Source: Patagioenas fasciata | Taxonomy: Eukaryota; Chordata; Aves; Columbiformes; Columbidae | Assembly: GCF_037038585.1 (NCBI RefSeq) | Contig: NW_027288732.1 | Location: 2,666,001 to 2,730,000 of the forward strand | DNA: 64,000 nt | Reading direction: 5' to 3' | In this document: piece by piece, positions 1 through 13,340 of the stretch | Layout of the letters: the number at the start of each line of letters is the position of its first letter | Numbering within the stretch: the first letter of the stretch is position 1 | Program-made: the position numbers and the translations under genes | Notes under the pieces: generated by a model | Told to the model about the DNA's origin: nothing | The model's database searches: none | Seen by the model: the letters and a program-made list of their open reading frames with translations, nothing else

Positions 1-3000
1 TCCTTTGGGTCACTGCTGGGTCCCCTCAGAACTCCTGGGTTCCCCACTGAACTCCTGGGTCCTTTGGAACACACCTGGTCCCCCTCCTGAAATCTTCGGT
101 CCCCCACTGAACTCCTGGGTCCTTTGGAACACTCCTGGGTCCCCTCCTGAACGTCTGGGTTCCCTCCTGAACTCTTGGGTCCCCTCCTGAAATCTTGGGT
201 CCTTTGGGGCACTCCTGGGTCCCCTCCTGAACTCTGGATCCTTTGGGGCACTCCTGGGTTCCCCCCTGAACTCCTGGGTCCTTTGGGGCACTTCTGGTCC
301 CCCTCCTGAACTCCTGAATGGGTCCCTCCTGAACTCCTGAATGGGTCCCTCCTGAACTCCTGAATGGGTCCCTCCTGAACTCCTGGGTGGGTCCTGCCAT
401 GAAGTCCTGGGTGGGTCCTGCCATGAAGTCCTGGGTGGGTCCCTCCTGAACTCTGGATCTTTTGGGGCACTCCTGTGTCCCCTCCTGAACTCTGGATCAT
501 TTGGGGAACTCATGGGTTCCGCCCTGAACTCCTGGGTCCCCTCCTGAACTCCTGGGTGGGTCCCCTCCTGAACTCCTGGGTGGGTCCCCTCCTGAACTCC
601 TGGGTGGGTCCCCTCCTGAACTCTTGGGTGTCCTCCTGATCTCTTCGGTCCTTTGGGGCAAACCTGGGTTCCCCCCTGAACTCCTGGGTCCTTTGGGGCA
701 CTGCTGGGTCCCCTCCCGAACTCCTGGGTGGGTCCCCTCCCGAACTCCTGGGTGGGTCCCCTCCCGAACTCCTGGGTGGGTCCCTCCCGAACTCCTGAGT
801 CCCCTCCTGAAGTCTTAGGTACTTTGGGGCACTCCTGCGTCCTCTCCTGAACTCCTGGGTCCTCTCATGAACTCCTGGGTTACCCCCTGAACTCCTAGGT
901 CCCCTCCTGAATTCTTCAGTCCCTCCCTGAACTCCTGGGTAGGTCCCTACTGAACTCCTGGGTAGGTCCCTACTGAACTCCTGGGCGGGTCCCTCCTGAA
1001 CTCTGGATCCTTTGGGCACTCCTGGGTCCCCTCCTGAACTCCTGGGTGCCCTCCGAACTCTTGTGTTCCCCCCTTCACTCCTGGGACCTTTGGGGAACTG
1101 CTGGGTCCCCTCCTGAACTCTGGATCCTTTGGGGCACTCCTGGGTCCCCTCCTGAACTCTTGGGTCCTTTGGTGAACTCCTGGGTCCCCTTCTAAGCTCT
1201 TGGGTCCCACCCTGAGCTCCTGGGTCCCCTCCTGAACTCCTGGGTCCTTTGGGGCACTGCTGGGTCCCTTCCCGAACTCCTGGGTGGGGCCGCTCCCGAA
1301 CTCTTGGGTACTTTGGGGCACTCCTGAATCCCCTCAGAACGCCTGGGTCCCCTCCTGAACTCCTGGGTCCTTTGGGGCATTCCTGGGTCCCCTCCTGAAC
1401 TCTGGATCCTTTGGGGAACTCCTGGGTCTCCTCCTGAACTCCTGGGTCCTTTGGGGCACTCCTGGGTCCTCTGCTGAACTCCTGGGTCCGATCCGGAACT
1501 CTTGGGTTATCCCCTGAAGTCCTAGGTCCCCTCCTTAATTCTTCAGTCCCTCCCTGAATTCCGGGTCCCCTCCTGAACTCCTGGGCGGGTCCCCTCCTGA
1601 ACTCCTGGGCGGGTCCCCTCCTGAACTCCTGGGCGGGTCCCCTCCTGAACTCCTGGGCGGGTCCCCTCCTGAACTCTGGATCCTTTGGGGCACTCCTGGG
1701 TCCCCTCCTGAACTCCTGGGTCCTCTCCTGAACTCCTGGGTCCTTTGGGGCACTCCTGGTCCCCCTCCTGAACTCCTAAATGGGTCCCCTCTGAACTCCT
1801 CGGTCCCCTCCTGAAGTCCAGGGTGGGTCCCGCCATGAACTCCTGGGTTGGTCCCTCCTGAAGTCCAGGGTGGGTCCCTCCTGAACTCCTGGGTGGGTCC
1901 CACCCTGAACTCCTGGGTCCTTTGGGGCACTTCTGGTCCCCCTCCTGAACTCCTGAATGGGTCCCTCCTGAACTCCTGAATGGGTCCCTCCTGAACTCCT
2001 GAATGGGTCCTGCCGTGAAGTCCTGGGTGGGTCCCTCCTGAACTCTGGATCTTTTGGGGCACTCCTGTGTCCCCTCCTGAACTCTGGATCATTTGGGGCA
2101 CTCATGGGTTCCCCCCTGAACTCCTGGGTCCTTTGGGGCACTGCTGGGTCCCCTCCCGAACTCCTGGGTGGGTCCCCTCCCGAACTCCTTGGTGGGTCCC
2201 CTCCCGAACTCCTGAGTCCCCTCCTGAAGTCTTAGGTACTTTGGGGCACTCCTGGGTCCCCTCCTGATCTCCCGGGTCCTTTGGGGCACTCCTGGGTCCT
2301 CTCCTGAACTCTTTGGTTACCCCCTGAACTCCTAGGTCCCCTCCTGAATTCTTCAGTCCCTCCCTGAACTCCTGGGCGGGTCCCCTCCTGAACTCCTGGG
2401 CGGGTCCCCTCCTGAACTCCTGGGCGGGTCCCCTCCTGAACTCCTGGGCGGGTCCCCTCCTGAACTCTGGATTCTTTGGGGCACTCCTGGGTCCCCTCCT
2501 GAAATCCTGGGTCCTTGGGGCACTCCTGGTCCCCCTCCTGAACTCCTGAATGGCTCCCCTCAGAACTCCTGGGTCCCCTCCTGAAGTCCTGGGTGGGTCC
2601 CTCCTGAACTCCTGGGTCCTTTGTGGCACTCCTGGTCCCCCTCCTAAACTATTGAATGGGTCCCTCCTGAGCTCCTGGGTGGGTCCCTCCTGAAGTCCTG
2701 GTTGGGTCCCCTCCTGAACTCTTGGGTCCCCTCCTGAACTCTGGATCCTTTGGGGCACTCCTGGGTCCCATCCTGAACTCGGGATCCTTTGGAGCAATCC
2801 TGGGTTCCCCCCTGAACTCCTGGGTCCTTTGGGGCACTCCTGGGTGAGTCTCTCCTGAACTCCTGGGTGAGTCCCTCCTGTACTCCTGGGTGGGTCCCTC
2901 CTGATCTCTTGGGTGCCGCACGAACTCTTGGGTCCTTTGGGTCACTGCTGGGTCCCCTCAGAACTCCTGGGTTCCCCACTGAACTCCTGGGTCCTTTGGA

Positions 3001-6000
3001 ACACACCTGGTCCCCCTCCTGAAATCTTCGGTCCCCCACTGAACTCCTGGGTCCTTTGGGGCACTCCTGGGTCCCCTCCTGAACGTCTGGGTTCCCTCCT
3101 GAACTCTTGGGTCCCCTCCTGAACTCTTGGGTCCTTTGGGGCACTCCTGGGTCCCCTCCTGAACTCTGGATCCTTTGGGGCACTCCTGGGTTCCCCCCTG
3201 AACTCCTGGGTCCTTTGGGGCACTGCTGGGTCCCCTCCTGAAGTCCTGGGTGGGTCCCCTCCTGAAGTCCTGGGTGCCCTCCTTATCTCTTGGGTCCCCC
3301 ACTGAACTCCTGGGTCCCCTCCTGAACTCCTGGATCCTTTGGGGCACTCCTGGGTCCCCTCCTGAACTCTTGGGTCCCCTCCTGATCTCTGGATCCTTTG
3401 GGGCACTCCTAGGTCCCCTCCTAAGCTCTTGGGTCCTTTGGGGAACTCTTGGGTCTCCTCAGTACTCTTGGGTTCCCCCCTGAACTCCTGGGTCATTTGG
3501 AGCACTGCTGGGTCCCCTCCCGAACTCCTGGGTGGGTCCCCTCCCGAACTCCTGGGTGGGTCCCCTCCCGAACTCCTGGGTGGGTCCCCTCCCGAGCTCC
3601 TGGGTGGGTCCCCTCCGGAGCTCCTGGGTACTTTGAGGCACTCCTGGGTCCCCTCAGAACGCCCGGGTTCCCCCCTGAACTCCTGGGTCCTTTGGGGCAC
3701 TCCTGCGTCCTCTCCTGAACTCCTGGGTCCTCTCATGAACTCTTGGGTTACCCCCTGAACTCCTAGGTCCCCTCCTGAATTCTTCAGTCCCTCCCTGAAC
3801 TCCTGGGTAGGTCCCTACTGAACTCCTAGGCGTGTCTTTCCTGAACTCTGGATCCTTTGGGCACTCCTGGGTCCCCTCCTGAACTCCTGGGTGTGTCCCC
3901 TCCCGAACTCCTGAGTCCCTCCTGAAGTCTTAGGTACTTTGGGGCACTCCTGGGTCCCCTCCTGAACTCCTGGGTCCTTTGGGGCACTCCTGGGTCCTCT
4001 CCTGAACTCTTTGGTTACCCCCTGAACTCCTAGGTCCCCTCCTGAGTTCTTCAGTCCCTCCCTGAACTCCTGGGCGGGTCCCTCCTGAACTCCTGGGCGG
4101 GTGCCCTCCTGAACTCCTGGGCGGGTGCCCTCCTGAACTCCTGGGCGGGTGCCCTCCTGAACTCCTGGGCGGGTGCCCTCCTGAACTCCTGGGCGGGTGC
4201 CCTCCTGAACTCCTGGGCGGGTGCCCTCCTGAACTCTGGATTCTTTGGGGCACTCCTGGGTTCCCCCCTGTACTCCTGGGTCCTTTGGGGCACTGCTGGG
4301 TCCCCTCCTGAACTCCTGGGTGGGTCCCCTCCTGGGTGGGTCCCCTCCTGGACTCTTGGTTACTTTGGGGCACTCCTGGGTCCCCTCAGAACACCTGGGT
4401 TCCCCCATGAACTCCTGGGTCCTTTGGGGCATTCCTGGGTCCCCTCCTGAACTCTTGGGTCCTTTGGGACACTCCTGGGTCCTCTCCTGAACTCCTGGGT
4501 CTGCTCCTGAACTCTTGGGTTACCCCCTGAACTCCTAGGTCCCCTCCTGAATTCTTCAGTCCCTCCCTGAACTCCTGGGCGGGTCCCCTCCTGAACTCCT
4601 GGGCGGGTCCCCTCCTGAACTCCTGGGCGGGTCCCCTCCTGAACTCCTGGGCGGGTCCCCTCGTGAACTCCTGGGTGGGTCCCCTCCTGGACTCCTGGGT
4701 GCCCTCCTGAACTCTTGGGTCATTTGGGGCACGCCTGGGTCCCCTCAGAACTCCTGGGTCCCCTCCTGAATTCCTGGGTGGGTCCCGCCAGGAACTCCTG
4801 GGTGGGTCCCTCTTGAACTCCTGGGTCCTTTGGGGCACTGCTGGGTCCCCTCCCGAACTCCTGGGTGGGTCCCCTCCCGAACTCCTGGGTCTCCTCCTGA
4901 ACTCTTGGGTACTTTGGGGTATTCCTGGGTCCCCTCAGAATGCCTGGGTTCTCCCCTGAACTCCTGGGTCCCTTGGGTAATTCCTGGGTCCCCTCCTGAA
5001 CTCTGGATCCTTTGGGACACTCCTGGGTCCCCGCCTGAACTCCTGAGTCCTTTGGGACACGCCTGGGTCCTCTCCTGAACTCCTGGGTCCGCTCCTGAAC
5101 TCTTGGGTTACCCCCTGAACTCCTAGGTCCCCTCCTGAATTCTTCAGTCTCTCCCTGAACTCCTGGGTAGGTCCCTACTGAACTCCTGGGCGGGTCCCTC
5201 CTGAACTCTGGATCCTTTGGGCACTCCTGGGTCCCATCCTGAACTCCTGGGTGCCCTCCGAACTCTTGTGTTCCCCCCTTCACTCCTGGGACCTTTGGGG
5301 CACTGCTGGGTCCCCTCCTGAACTCTGGATCCTTTGGGGCACTCCTGGGTCCCCTCCTGAACTCTTGGGTCCTTTGGTGAACTCCTGGGTCCACTTCTAA
5401 GCTCTTGGGTCCCACCCTGAGCTCCTGGGTCCCCTCCTGAACTCCTGGGTCCTTTGGGGCACTGCTGGGTCCCCTCCCGAACTCCTGGGTGGGTCCCCTC
5501 CCGAACTCCTGGGTGGGTCCCCTCCCGAACTCTTGGGTACTTTGGGGCACTCCTGGATCCCCTCAGAACGCCTGGGTCCCCTCCTGAACTCCTGGGTCCT
5601 TTGGGGCATTCCTGGGTCCCCTCCTGAACTCTGGATCCTTTGGGGAACTCCTGGGTCTCCTCCTGAACTCCTGGGTCCTTTGGGGCACTCCTGGGTCCTC
5701 TGCTGAACTCCTGGGTCCGATCCTGAACTATTGGGTTATCCCCTGAAGTCCTAGGTCCCCTCCTTAATTATTCAGTCCCTCCCTGAACTCCTGGGCGGGT
5801 CCCCTCCTGAACTCCTGGGCGGGTCCCCTCCTGAACTCCTGGGCGGGTCCCCTCCTGAACTCTGGATCCTTTGGGGCACTCCTGGGTCCCCTCCTGAACT
5901 CCTGGGTCCTTTGGGGCACTCCTGGTCCCCCTCCTGAACTCCTAAATGGGTCCCCTCTGAACTCCTCGGTCCCCTCCTGAAGTCCAGGGTGGGTCCCGCC

Positions 6001-7959
6001 ATGAACTCCTGGGTTGGTCCCTCCTGAAGTCCAGGGTGGGTCCCTCCTGAACTCCTGGGTGGGTCCCACCCTGAACTCCTGGGTCCTTTGGGGCACTTCT
6101 GGTCCCCCTCCTGAACTCCTGAATGGGTCCCTCCTGAACTCCTGAATGGGTCCCTCCTGAACTCCTGGGTCCCCTCCTGAAGTCCTGGGTGGGTCCTGCC
6201 GTGAAGTCCTGGGTGGGTCCCTCCTGAACTCTGGATCTTTTGGGGCACTCCTGTGTCCCCTCCTGAACTCTGGATCATTTGGGGCACTCATGGGTTCCCC
6301 CCTGAACTCCTGGGTCCTTTGGGGCACTGCTGGGTCCCCTCCTGAACTCCTGGGTGGGTCCCCTCCTGAACTCCTGGGTGTTTCCCTCCTGATCTCTTGG
6401 GTGTCCTCCTGATCTCTTGGGTCCTTTGGGGCAAACCTGGGTTCCCCCCTGAACTCCTGGGTCCTTTGGGGCACTGCTGGGTCCCCTCCCGAACTCCTGG
6501 GTGGGTCCCCTCCCGAACTCCTGGGTGGGTCCCCTCCCGAACTCCTGAGTCCCCTCCTGAAGTCTTAGGTACTTTGGGGCACTCCTGGGTCCCCTCCTGA
6601 ACTCCTGGGCGGGTGCCCTCCTGAACTCCTGGGCGGGTGCCCTCCTGAACTCCTGGGCGGGTGCCCTCCTGAACTCCTGGGCGGGTGCCCTCCTGAACTC
6701 CTGGGCGGGTCCCCTCCTGAACTCCTGGGCGGGTCCCCTCCTGAACTCCTGGGCGGGTCCCCTCCTGAACTCTGGATCCTTTGGGGCACTCCTGGGTCCC
6801 CTCCTGAACTCCTGGGTCCTTTGGGGCACTCCTGGTCCCCCTCCTGAACTCCTAAATGGGTCCCCTCTGAACTCCTCGGTCCCCTCCTGAAGTCCAGGGT
6901 GGGTCCCGCCATGAACTCCTGGGTTGGTCCCTCCTGAAGTCCAGGGTGGGTCCCTCCTGAACTCCTGGGTGGGTCCCACCCTGAACTCCTGGGTCCTTTG
7001 GGGCACTTCTGGTCCCCCTCCTGAACTCCTGGGTGGGTCCCCTCCTGAACTCCTGGGTGGGTCCCCTCCTGAACTCCTGGGTGGGTCCCCTCCTGAACTC
7101 CTGGGTGGGTCCCTTCCTGAACTCCTGGGTGTTTCCCTCCTGATCTCTTGGGTGTCCTCCTGATCTCTTGGGTCCTTTGGGGCAAACCTGGGTTCCCCCC
7201 TGAACTCCTGGGTCCTTTGGGGCACTGCTGGGTCCCCTCCCGAACTCCTGGGTGGGTCCCCTCCCGAACTCCTGGGTGGGTCCCCTCCCGACCTCCTGGG
7301 TTGGTCCCCTCCCGAACTCCTGAGTCCCCTCCTGAAGTCTTAGGTACTTTGGGGCACTCCTGGGTCCCCTCCTGAACTCCTGGGTCCTTTGGGACACTCC
7401 TGGGTCCTCTCCTGAACTCTTTGGTTACCCCCTGAACTCCTAGGTCCCCTCCTGAATTCTTCAGTCCCTCCCTGAACTCCTGGGCGGGTGCCCTCCTGAA
7501 CTCCTGGGCGGGTGCCCTCCTGAACTCCTGGGCGGGTGCCCTCCTGAACTCCTGGGCGGGTGCCCTCCTGAACTCCTGGGCGGGTGCCCTCCTGAACTCC
7601 TGGGCGGGTCCCCTCCTGAACTCCTGGGCGGGTCCCCTCCTGAACTCTGGATCCTTTGGGGCACTCCTGGGTCCCCTCCTGAACTCCTGGGTTCTTTGGG
7701 GCACTCCTGGTCCCCCTCCTGAACTCCTAAATGGGTCCCCTCTGAACTCCTCGGTCCCCTCCTGAAGTCCAGGGTGGGTCCCGCCATGAACTCCTGGGTT
7801 GGTCCCTCCTGAAGTCCAGGGTGGGTCCCTCCTGAACTCCTGGGTGGGTCCCACCCTGAACTCCTGGGTCCTTTGGGGCACTTCTGGTCCCCCTCCTGAA
7901 CTCCTGAATGGGTCCCTCCTGAACTCCTGAATGGGTCCCTCCTGAACTCCTGAATGGGT

Positions 7960-10900
7960 CCCTCCTGAACCCCTGGGTCTCCTCCTGAAGTCCTGGGTGG
8001 GTCCTGCCGTGAAGTCCTGGGTGGGTCCCTCCTGAACTCTGGATCTTTTGGGGCACTCCTGTGTCCCCTCCTGAACTCTGGATCATTTGGGGCACTCATG
8101 GGTCCCCTCCTGAACTCCTGGGTGGGTCCCCTCCTGAACTCCTGGGTGGGTCCCCTCCTGAACTCCTGGGTGGGTCCCCTCCTGAACTCCTGGGTGGGTC
8201 CCCTCCTGAACTCCTGGGTGTCCTCCTGATCTCTTGGGTCCTTTGATGCAAACCTGGGTTCCCCCCTGAACTCCTGGGTCCTTTGGGGCACTGCTGGGTC
8301 CCCTCCCGAACTCCTGGGTGGGTCCCCTCCCGAACTCCTGGGTGGGTCCCCTCCCGAACTCCTGAGTCCCCTCCTGAAGTCTTAGGTACTTTGGGGCACT
8401 CCTGGGTCCCCTCCTGAACTCCTGGGTCCTTTGGGGCACTCTTGGGTCCTCTCCTGAACTCTTTGGTTACCCCCTGAACTCCTAGGTCCCCTCCTGAATT
8501 ATTCAGTCCGTCCCTGAACTCCTGGGCGGGTCCCTCCTGAACTCCTGGGCGGGTCCCTCCTGAACTCCTGGGCGGGTGCCCTCCTGAACTCCTGGGCGGG
8601 TCCCCTCCTGAACTCCTGGGCGGGTCCCCTCCTGAACTCTGGATTCTTTGGGGCACTCCTGGGTCCCCTCCTGAAATCCTGGGTCCTTGGGGCACTCCTG
8701 GTCCCCCTCCTGAACTCCTGAATGGCTCCCCTCAGAACTCCTGGGTCCCCTCCTGAAGTCCTGGGTGGGTCCCTCCTGAACTCCTGGGTCCTTTGTGGCA
8801 CTCCTGGTCCCCCTCCTGAACTATATAATGGGTCCCTCCTGAGCTCCTGGGTGGGTCCCTCCTGAAGTCCTGGTTGGGTCCCGCCATGAAGTCCTGGGTG
8901 GGTCCCCTCCTGAACTCTTGGGTCCCCTCCTGAACTCTGGATCCTTTGGGGCACTCCTGGGTCCCATCCTGAACTCGGGATCCTTTGGGGCAATCCTGGG
9001 TTCCCCCCTGAACTCCTGGGTCCTTTGGAACACTCCTGGTCCCCCTCCTGAAATCTTCGGACCCCACTGAACTCCTGGGTCCTTTGGGGCACTCCTGGGT
9101 CCCCTCCTGAACGTCTGGGTTCCCTCCTGAACTCTTGGGTCCCCTCCTGAACTCTGGATCCTTTGGGGCACTCCTGGGTCCCCTCCTGAACTCTGGATCC
9201 TTTGGGGCACTCCTGGGTTCCCCCCTGAACTCCTGGGTCCTTTGAGGCACTGCTGGGTCCCCTTCTGAAGTCCTGGGTGGGTCCCCTCCTGAAGTCCTGG
9301 GTGGGTCCCCTCCTGAAGTCCTGGGTGGTTCCCTCCTGATCTCTTGGGTGCCCTCCTTATCTCTTGGGTCCCCCACTGAACTCCTGGGTCCCCTCCTGAA
9401 CTCCTGGATCCTTTGGGGCACTCCTGGTTCCCCTCCTGAACTCTTGGGTCCCCTCCTGATCTCTGGATCCTTTGGGGCACTCCTGGGTCCCCTCCTAAGC
9501 TCTTGGGTCCTTTGGGGAACTCTTGGGTCCCCTCAGAACTCCTGGGTTCACCCCTGAACTCCTGGGTCCTTTGGGGCACTCCTGAGTCTCCTCAGTACTC
9601 TTGGGTTCCCCCCTGAACTCCTGGGTCATTTGGAGCACTGCTGGGTCCCCTCCCGAACTCCTGGGTGGGTCCCCTCCCGAACTCCTGGGTGGGTCCCCTC
9701 CCGAACTCCTGGGTGGGTCCCCTCCCGAACTCCTGGGTGGGTCCCCTCCCGAACTCCTGGGTACTTTGAGGCACTCTTGGGTCCCCTCAGAACGCCCGGG
9801 TTCCCCCCTGAACTCCTGGGTCCTTTGGGGCACTCCTGCGTCCTCTCCTGAACTCCTGGGTCCTCTCATGAACTCTTGGGTTACCCCCTGAACTCCTAGG
9901 TCCCCTCCTGAATTCTTCAGTCCCTCCCTGAACTCCTGGGTAGGTTCCTACTGAACTCCTGGGCGGGTCCCTCCTGAACTCTGGATCCTTTGGGCACTCC
10001 TGGGTCCCCTCCTGAACTCCTGGGTGCCCTCCGAACTCTTGTGTTCCCCCCTTCACTCCTGGGACCTTTGGGGCACTGCTGGGTCCCCTCCTGAACTCTG
10101 GATCCTTTGGGGCACTCCTGGGTCCCCTCCTGAACTCTTGGGTCCCACCCTGAGCTCCTGGGTCCCCTCCTGAACTCCTGGGTCCTTTGGGGCACTGCTG
10201 GGTCCCCTCCCGAACTCCTGGATGGGTCCCCTCCCGAACTCCTGGGTGGGTCCCCTCCCGAACTCTTAGGTACTTTGGGGCACTCCTGAATCTCCTCAGA
10301 ACGCCTGGGTCCCCTCCTGAACTCCTGGGTCCTTTGGGGCATTCCTGGGTCCCCTGCTGAACTCCTGGGTCCTTTGGGGCACTCCTGGTCCCCCTCCTGA
10401 ACTCCTAAATGGGTCCCCTCTGAACTCCTCGGTCCCCTCCTGAAGTCCAGGGTGGGTCCCGCCATGAATTACTGGGTTAGTCCCTCCTGAAGTCCAGGGT
10501 GGGTCCCTCCTGAACTCCTGGGTGGGTCCCACCCTGAACTCCTGGGTCCTTTGGGGCACTTCTGGTCCCCCTCCTGAACTCCTGAATGGGTCCCTCCTGA
10601 ACTCCTGAATGGGTCCCTCCTGAACTCCTGAATGGGTCCCTCCTGAACCCCTGGGTCTCCTCCTGAAGTCCTGGGTGGGTCCTGCCGTGAAGTCCTGGGT
10701 GGGTCCCTCCTGAACTCTGGATCTTTTGGGGCACTCCTGTGTCCCCTCCTGAACTCTGGATCATTTGGGGCACTCATGGGTCCCCTCCTGAACTCCTGGG
10801 TGGGTCCCCTCCTGAACTCCTGGGTGGGTCCCCTCCTGAACTCCTGGGTGGGTCCCCTCCTGAACTCCTGGGTGTCCTCCTGATCTCTTGGGTCCTTTGA

Positions 10901-13340
10901 TGCAAACCTGGGTTCCCCCCTGAACTCCTGGGTCCTTTGGGGCACTGCTGGGTCCCCTCCCGAACTCCTGGGTGGGTCCCCTCCCGAACTCCTGGGTGGG
11001 TCCCCTCCCGAACTCCTGAGTCCCCTCCTGAAGTCTTAGGTACTTTGGGGCACTCCTGGGTCCCCTCCTGAACTCCTGGGTCCTTTGGGGCACTCCTGGG
11101 TCCTCTCCTGAACTCTTTGGTTACCCCCTGAACTCCTAGGTCCCCTCCTGAATTATTCAGTCCCTCCCTGAACTCCTGGGCGGGTCCCTCCTGAACTCCT
11201 GGGCGGGTCCCTCCTGAACTCCTGGGCGGGTGCCCTCCTGAACTCCTGGGCGGGTGCCCTCCTGAACTCCTGGGCGGGTGCCCTCCTGAACTCCTGGGCG
11301 GGTGCCCTCCTGAACTCTGGATTCTTTGGGGCACTCCTGGGTCCCCTCCTGAAATCCTGGGTCCTTGGGGCACTCCTGGTCCCCCTCCTGAACTCCTGAA
11401 TGGCTCCCCTCAGAACTCCTGGGTCCCCTCCTGAAGTCCTGGGTGGGTCCCTCCTGAACTCCTGGGTCCTTTGTGGCACTCCTGGTCCCCCTCCTGAACT
11501 ATATAATGGGTCCCTCCTGAGCTCCTGGGTGGGTCCCTCCTGAAGTCCTGGTTGGGTCCCGCCATGAAGTCCTGGGTGGGTCCCCTCCTGAACTCTTGGG
11601 TCCCCTCCTGAACTCTGGATCCTTTGGGGCACTCCTGGGTCCCATCCTGAACTCGGGATCCTTTGGGGCAATCCTGGGTTCCCCCCTGAACTCCTGGGTC
11701 CTTTGGGGCACTCCTGGGTGAGTCTCTCCTGAACTCCTGGGTGAGTCCCTCCTGTACTCCTGGGTGGGTCCCTCCTGATCTCTTGGGTGCCGCCTGAACT
11801 CTTGGGTCCTTTGGGTCACTGCTGGGTCCCCTCAGAACTCCTGAGTTCCCCACTGAACTCCTGGGTCCTTTGGAACACTCCTGGTCCCCCTCCTGAAATC
11901 TTCGGACCCCACTGAACTCCTGGGTCCTTTGGGGCACTCCTGGGTCCCCTCCTGAACGTCTGGGTTCCCTCCTGAACTCTTGGGTCCCCTCCTGAACTCT
12001 GGATCCTTTGGGGCACTCCTGGGTCCCCTCCTGAACTCTGGATCCTTTGGGGCACTCCTGGGTTCCCCCCTGAACTCCTGGGTCCTTTGAGGCACTGCTG
12101 GGTCCCCTTCTGAAGTCCTGGGTGGGTCCCCTCCTGAAGTCCTGGGTGGGTCCCCTCCTGAAGTCCTGGGTGGTTCCCTCCTGATCTCTTGGGTGCCCTC
12201 CTTATCTCTTGGGTCCCCCACTGAACTCCTGGGTCCCCTCCTGAACTCCTGGATCCTTTGGGGCACTCCTGGTTCCCCTCCTGAACTCTTGGGTCCCCTC
12301 CTGATCTCTGGATCCTTTGGGGCACTCCTGGGTCCCCTCCTAAGCTCTTGGGTCCTTTGGGGAACTCTTGGGTCCCCTCAGAACTCCTGGGTTCACCCCT
12401 GAACTCCTGGGTCCTTTGGGGCACTCCTGAGTCTCCTCAGTACTCTTGGGTTCCCCCCTGAACTCCTGGGTCATTTGGAGCACTGCTGGGTCCCCTCCCG
12501 AACTCCTGGGTGGGTCCCCTCCCGAACTCCTGGGTGGGTCCCCTCCCGAACTCCTGGGTGGGTCCCCTCCCGAACTCCTGGGTGGGTCCCCTCCCGAACT
12601 CCTGGGTGGGTCCCCTCCCGAACTCCTGGGTACTTTGAGGCACTCTTGGGTCCCCTCAGAACGCCCGGGTTCCCCCCTGAACTCCTGGGTCCTTTGGGGC
12701 ACTCCTGCGTCCTCTCCTGAACTCCTGGGTCCTCTCATGAACTCTTGGGTTACCCCCTGAACTCCTAGGTCCCCTCCTGAATTCTTCAGTCCCTCCCTGA
12801 ACTCCTGGGTAGGTTCCTACTGAACTCCTGGGCGGGTCCCTCCTGAACTCTGGATCCTTTGGGCACTCCTGGGTCCCCTCCTGAACTCCTGGGTGCCCTC
12901 CGAACTCTTGTGTTCCCCCCTTCACTCCTGGGACCTTTGGGGCACTGCTGGGTCCCCTCCTGAACTCTTGGGTCCTTTGGTGAACTCCTGGGTCCCCTTC
13001 TAAGCTCTTGGGTCCCACCCTGAGCTCCTGGGTCCCCTCCTGAACTCCTGGGTCCTTTGGGGCACTGCTGGGTCCCCTCCCGAACTCCTGGATGGGTCCC
13101 CTCCCGAACTCCTGGGTGGGTCCCCTCCCGAACTCTTGGGTACTTTGGGGCACTCCTGAATCTCCTCAGAACGCCTGGGTCCCCTCCTGAACTCCTGGGT
13201 CCTTTGGGGCATTCCTGGGTCCCCTCCTGAACTCCTGGGTCCTTTGGGGCACTCCTGGTCCCCCTCCTGAACTCCTAAATGGGTCCCCTCTGAACTCCTC
13301 GGTCCCCTCCTGAAGTCCAGGGTGGGTCCCGCCATGAACT
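7960..13340. repeat. Tandem duplication of a ~2.7-2.85 kb block inside the left array
   Basis: Rare variant landmarks recur at a fixed offset. ATATAATGGG occurs at 8823 and 11501 (offset 2678). CCCTCCTTAT occurs at 9351 and 12196 (offset 2845). A CCTGAACCCCTGGGTCTCC variant occurs near 7966 and 10646 (about 2680). The change in offset reflects an insertion or deletion of ~170 bp near 11.7 kb. This is a higher-order duplication laid over the short units. A similar landmark, CTATTGAATGGG, links ~2.65 kb with ~15.88 kb, and a TTTGGAACACACCTGG landmark recurs near 64, 3000 and 16110. The array has therefore grown by repeated block duplication. Confidence 0.8.
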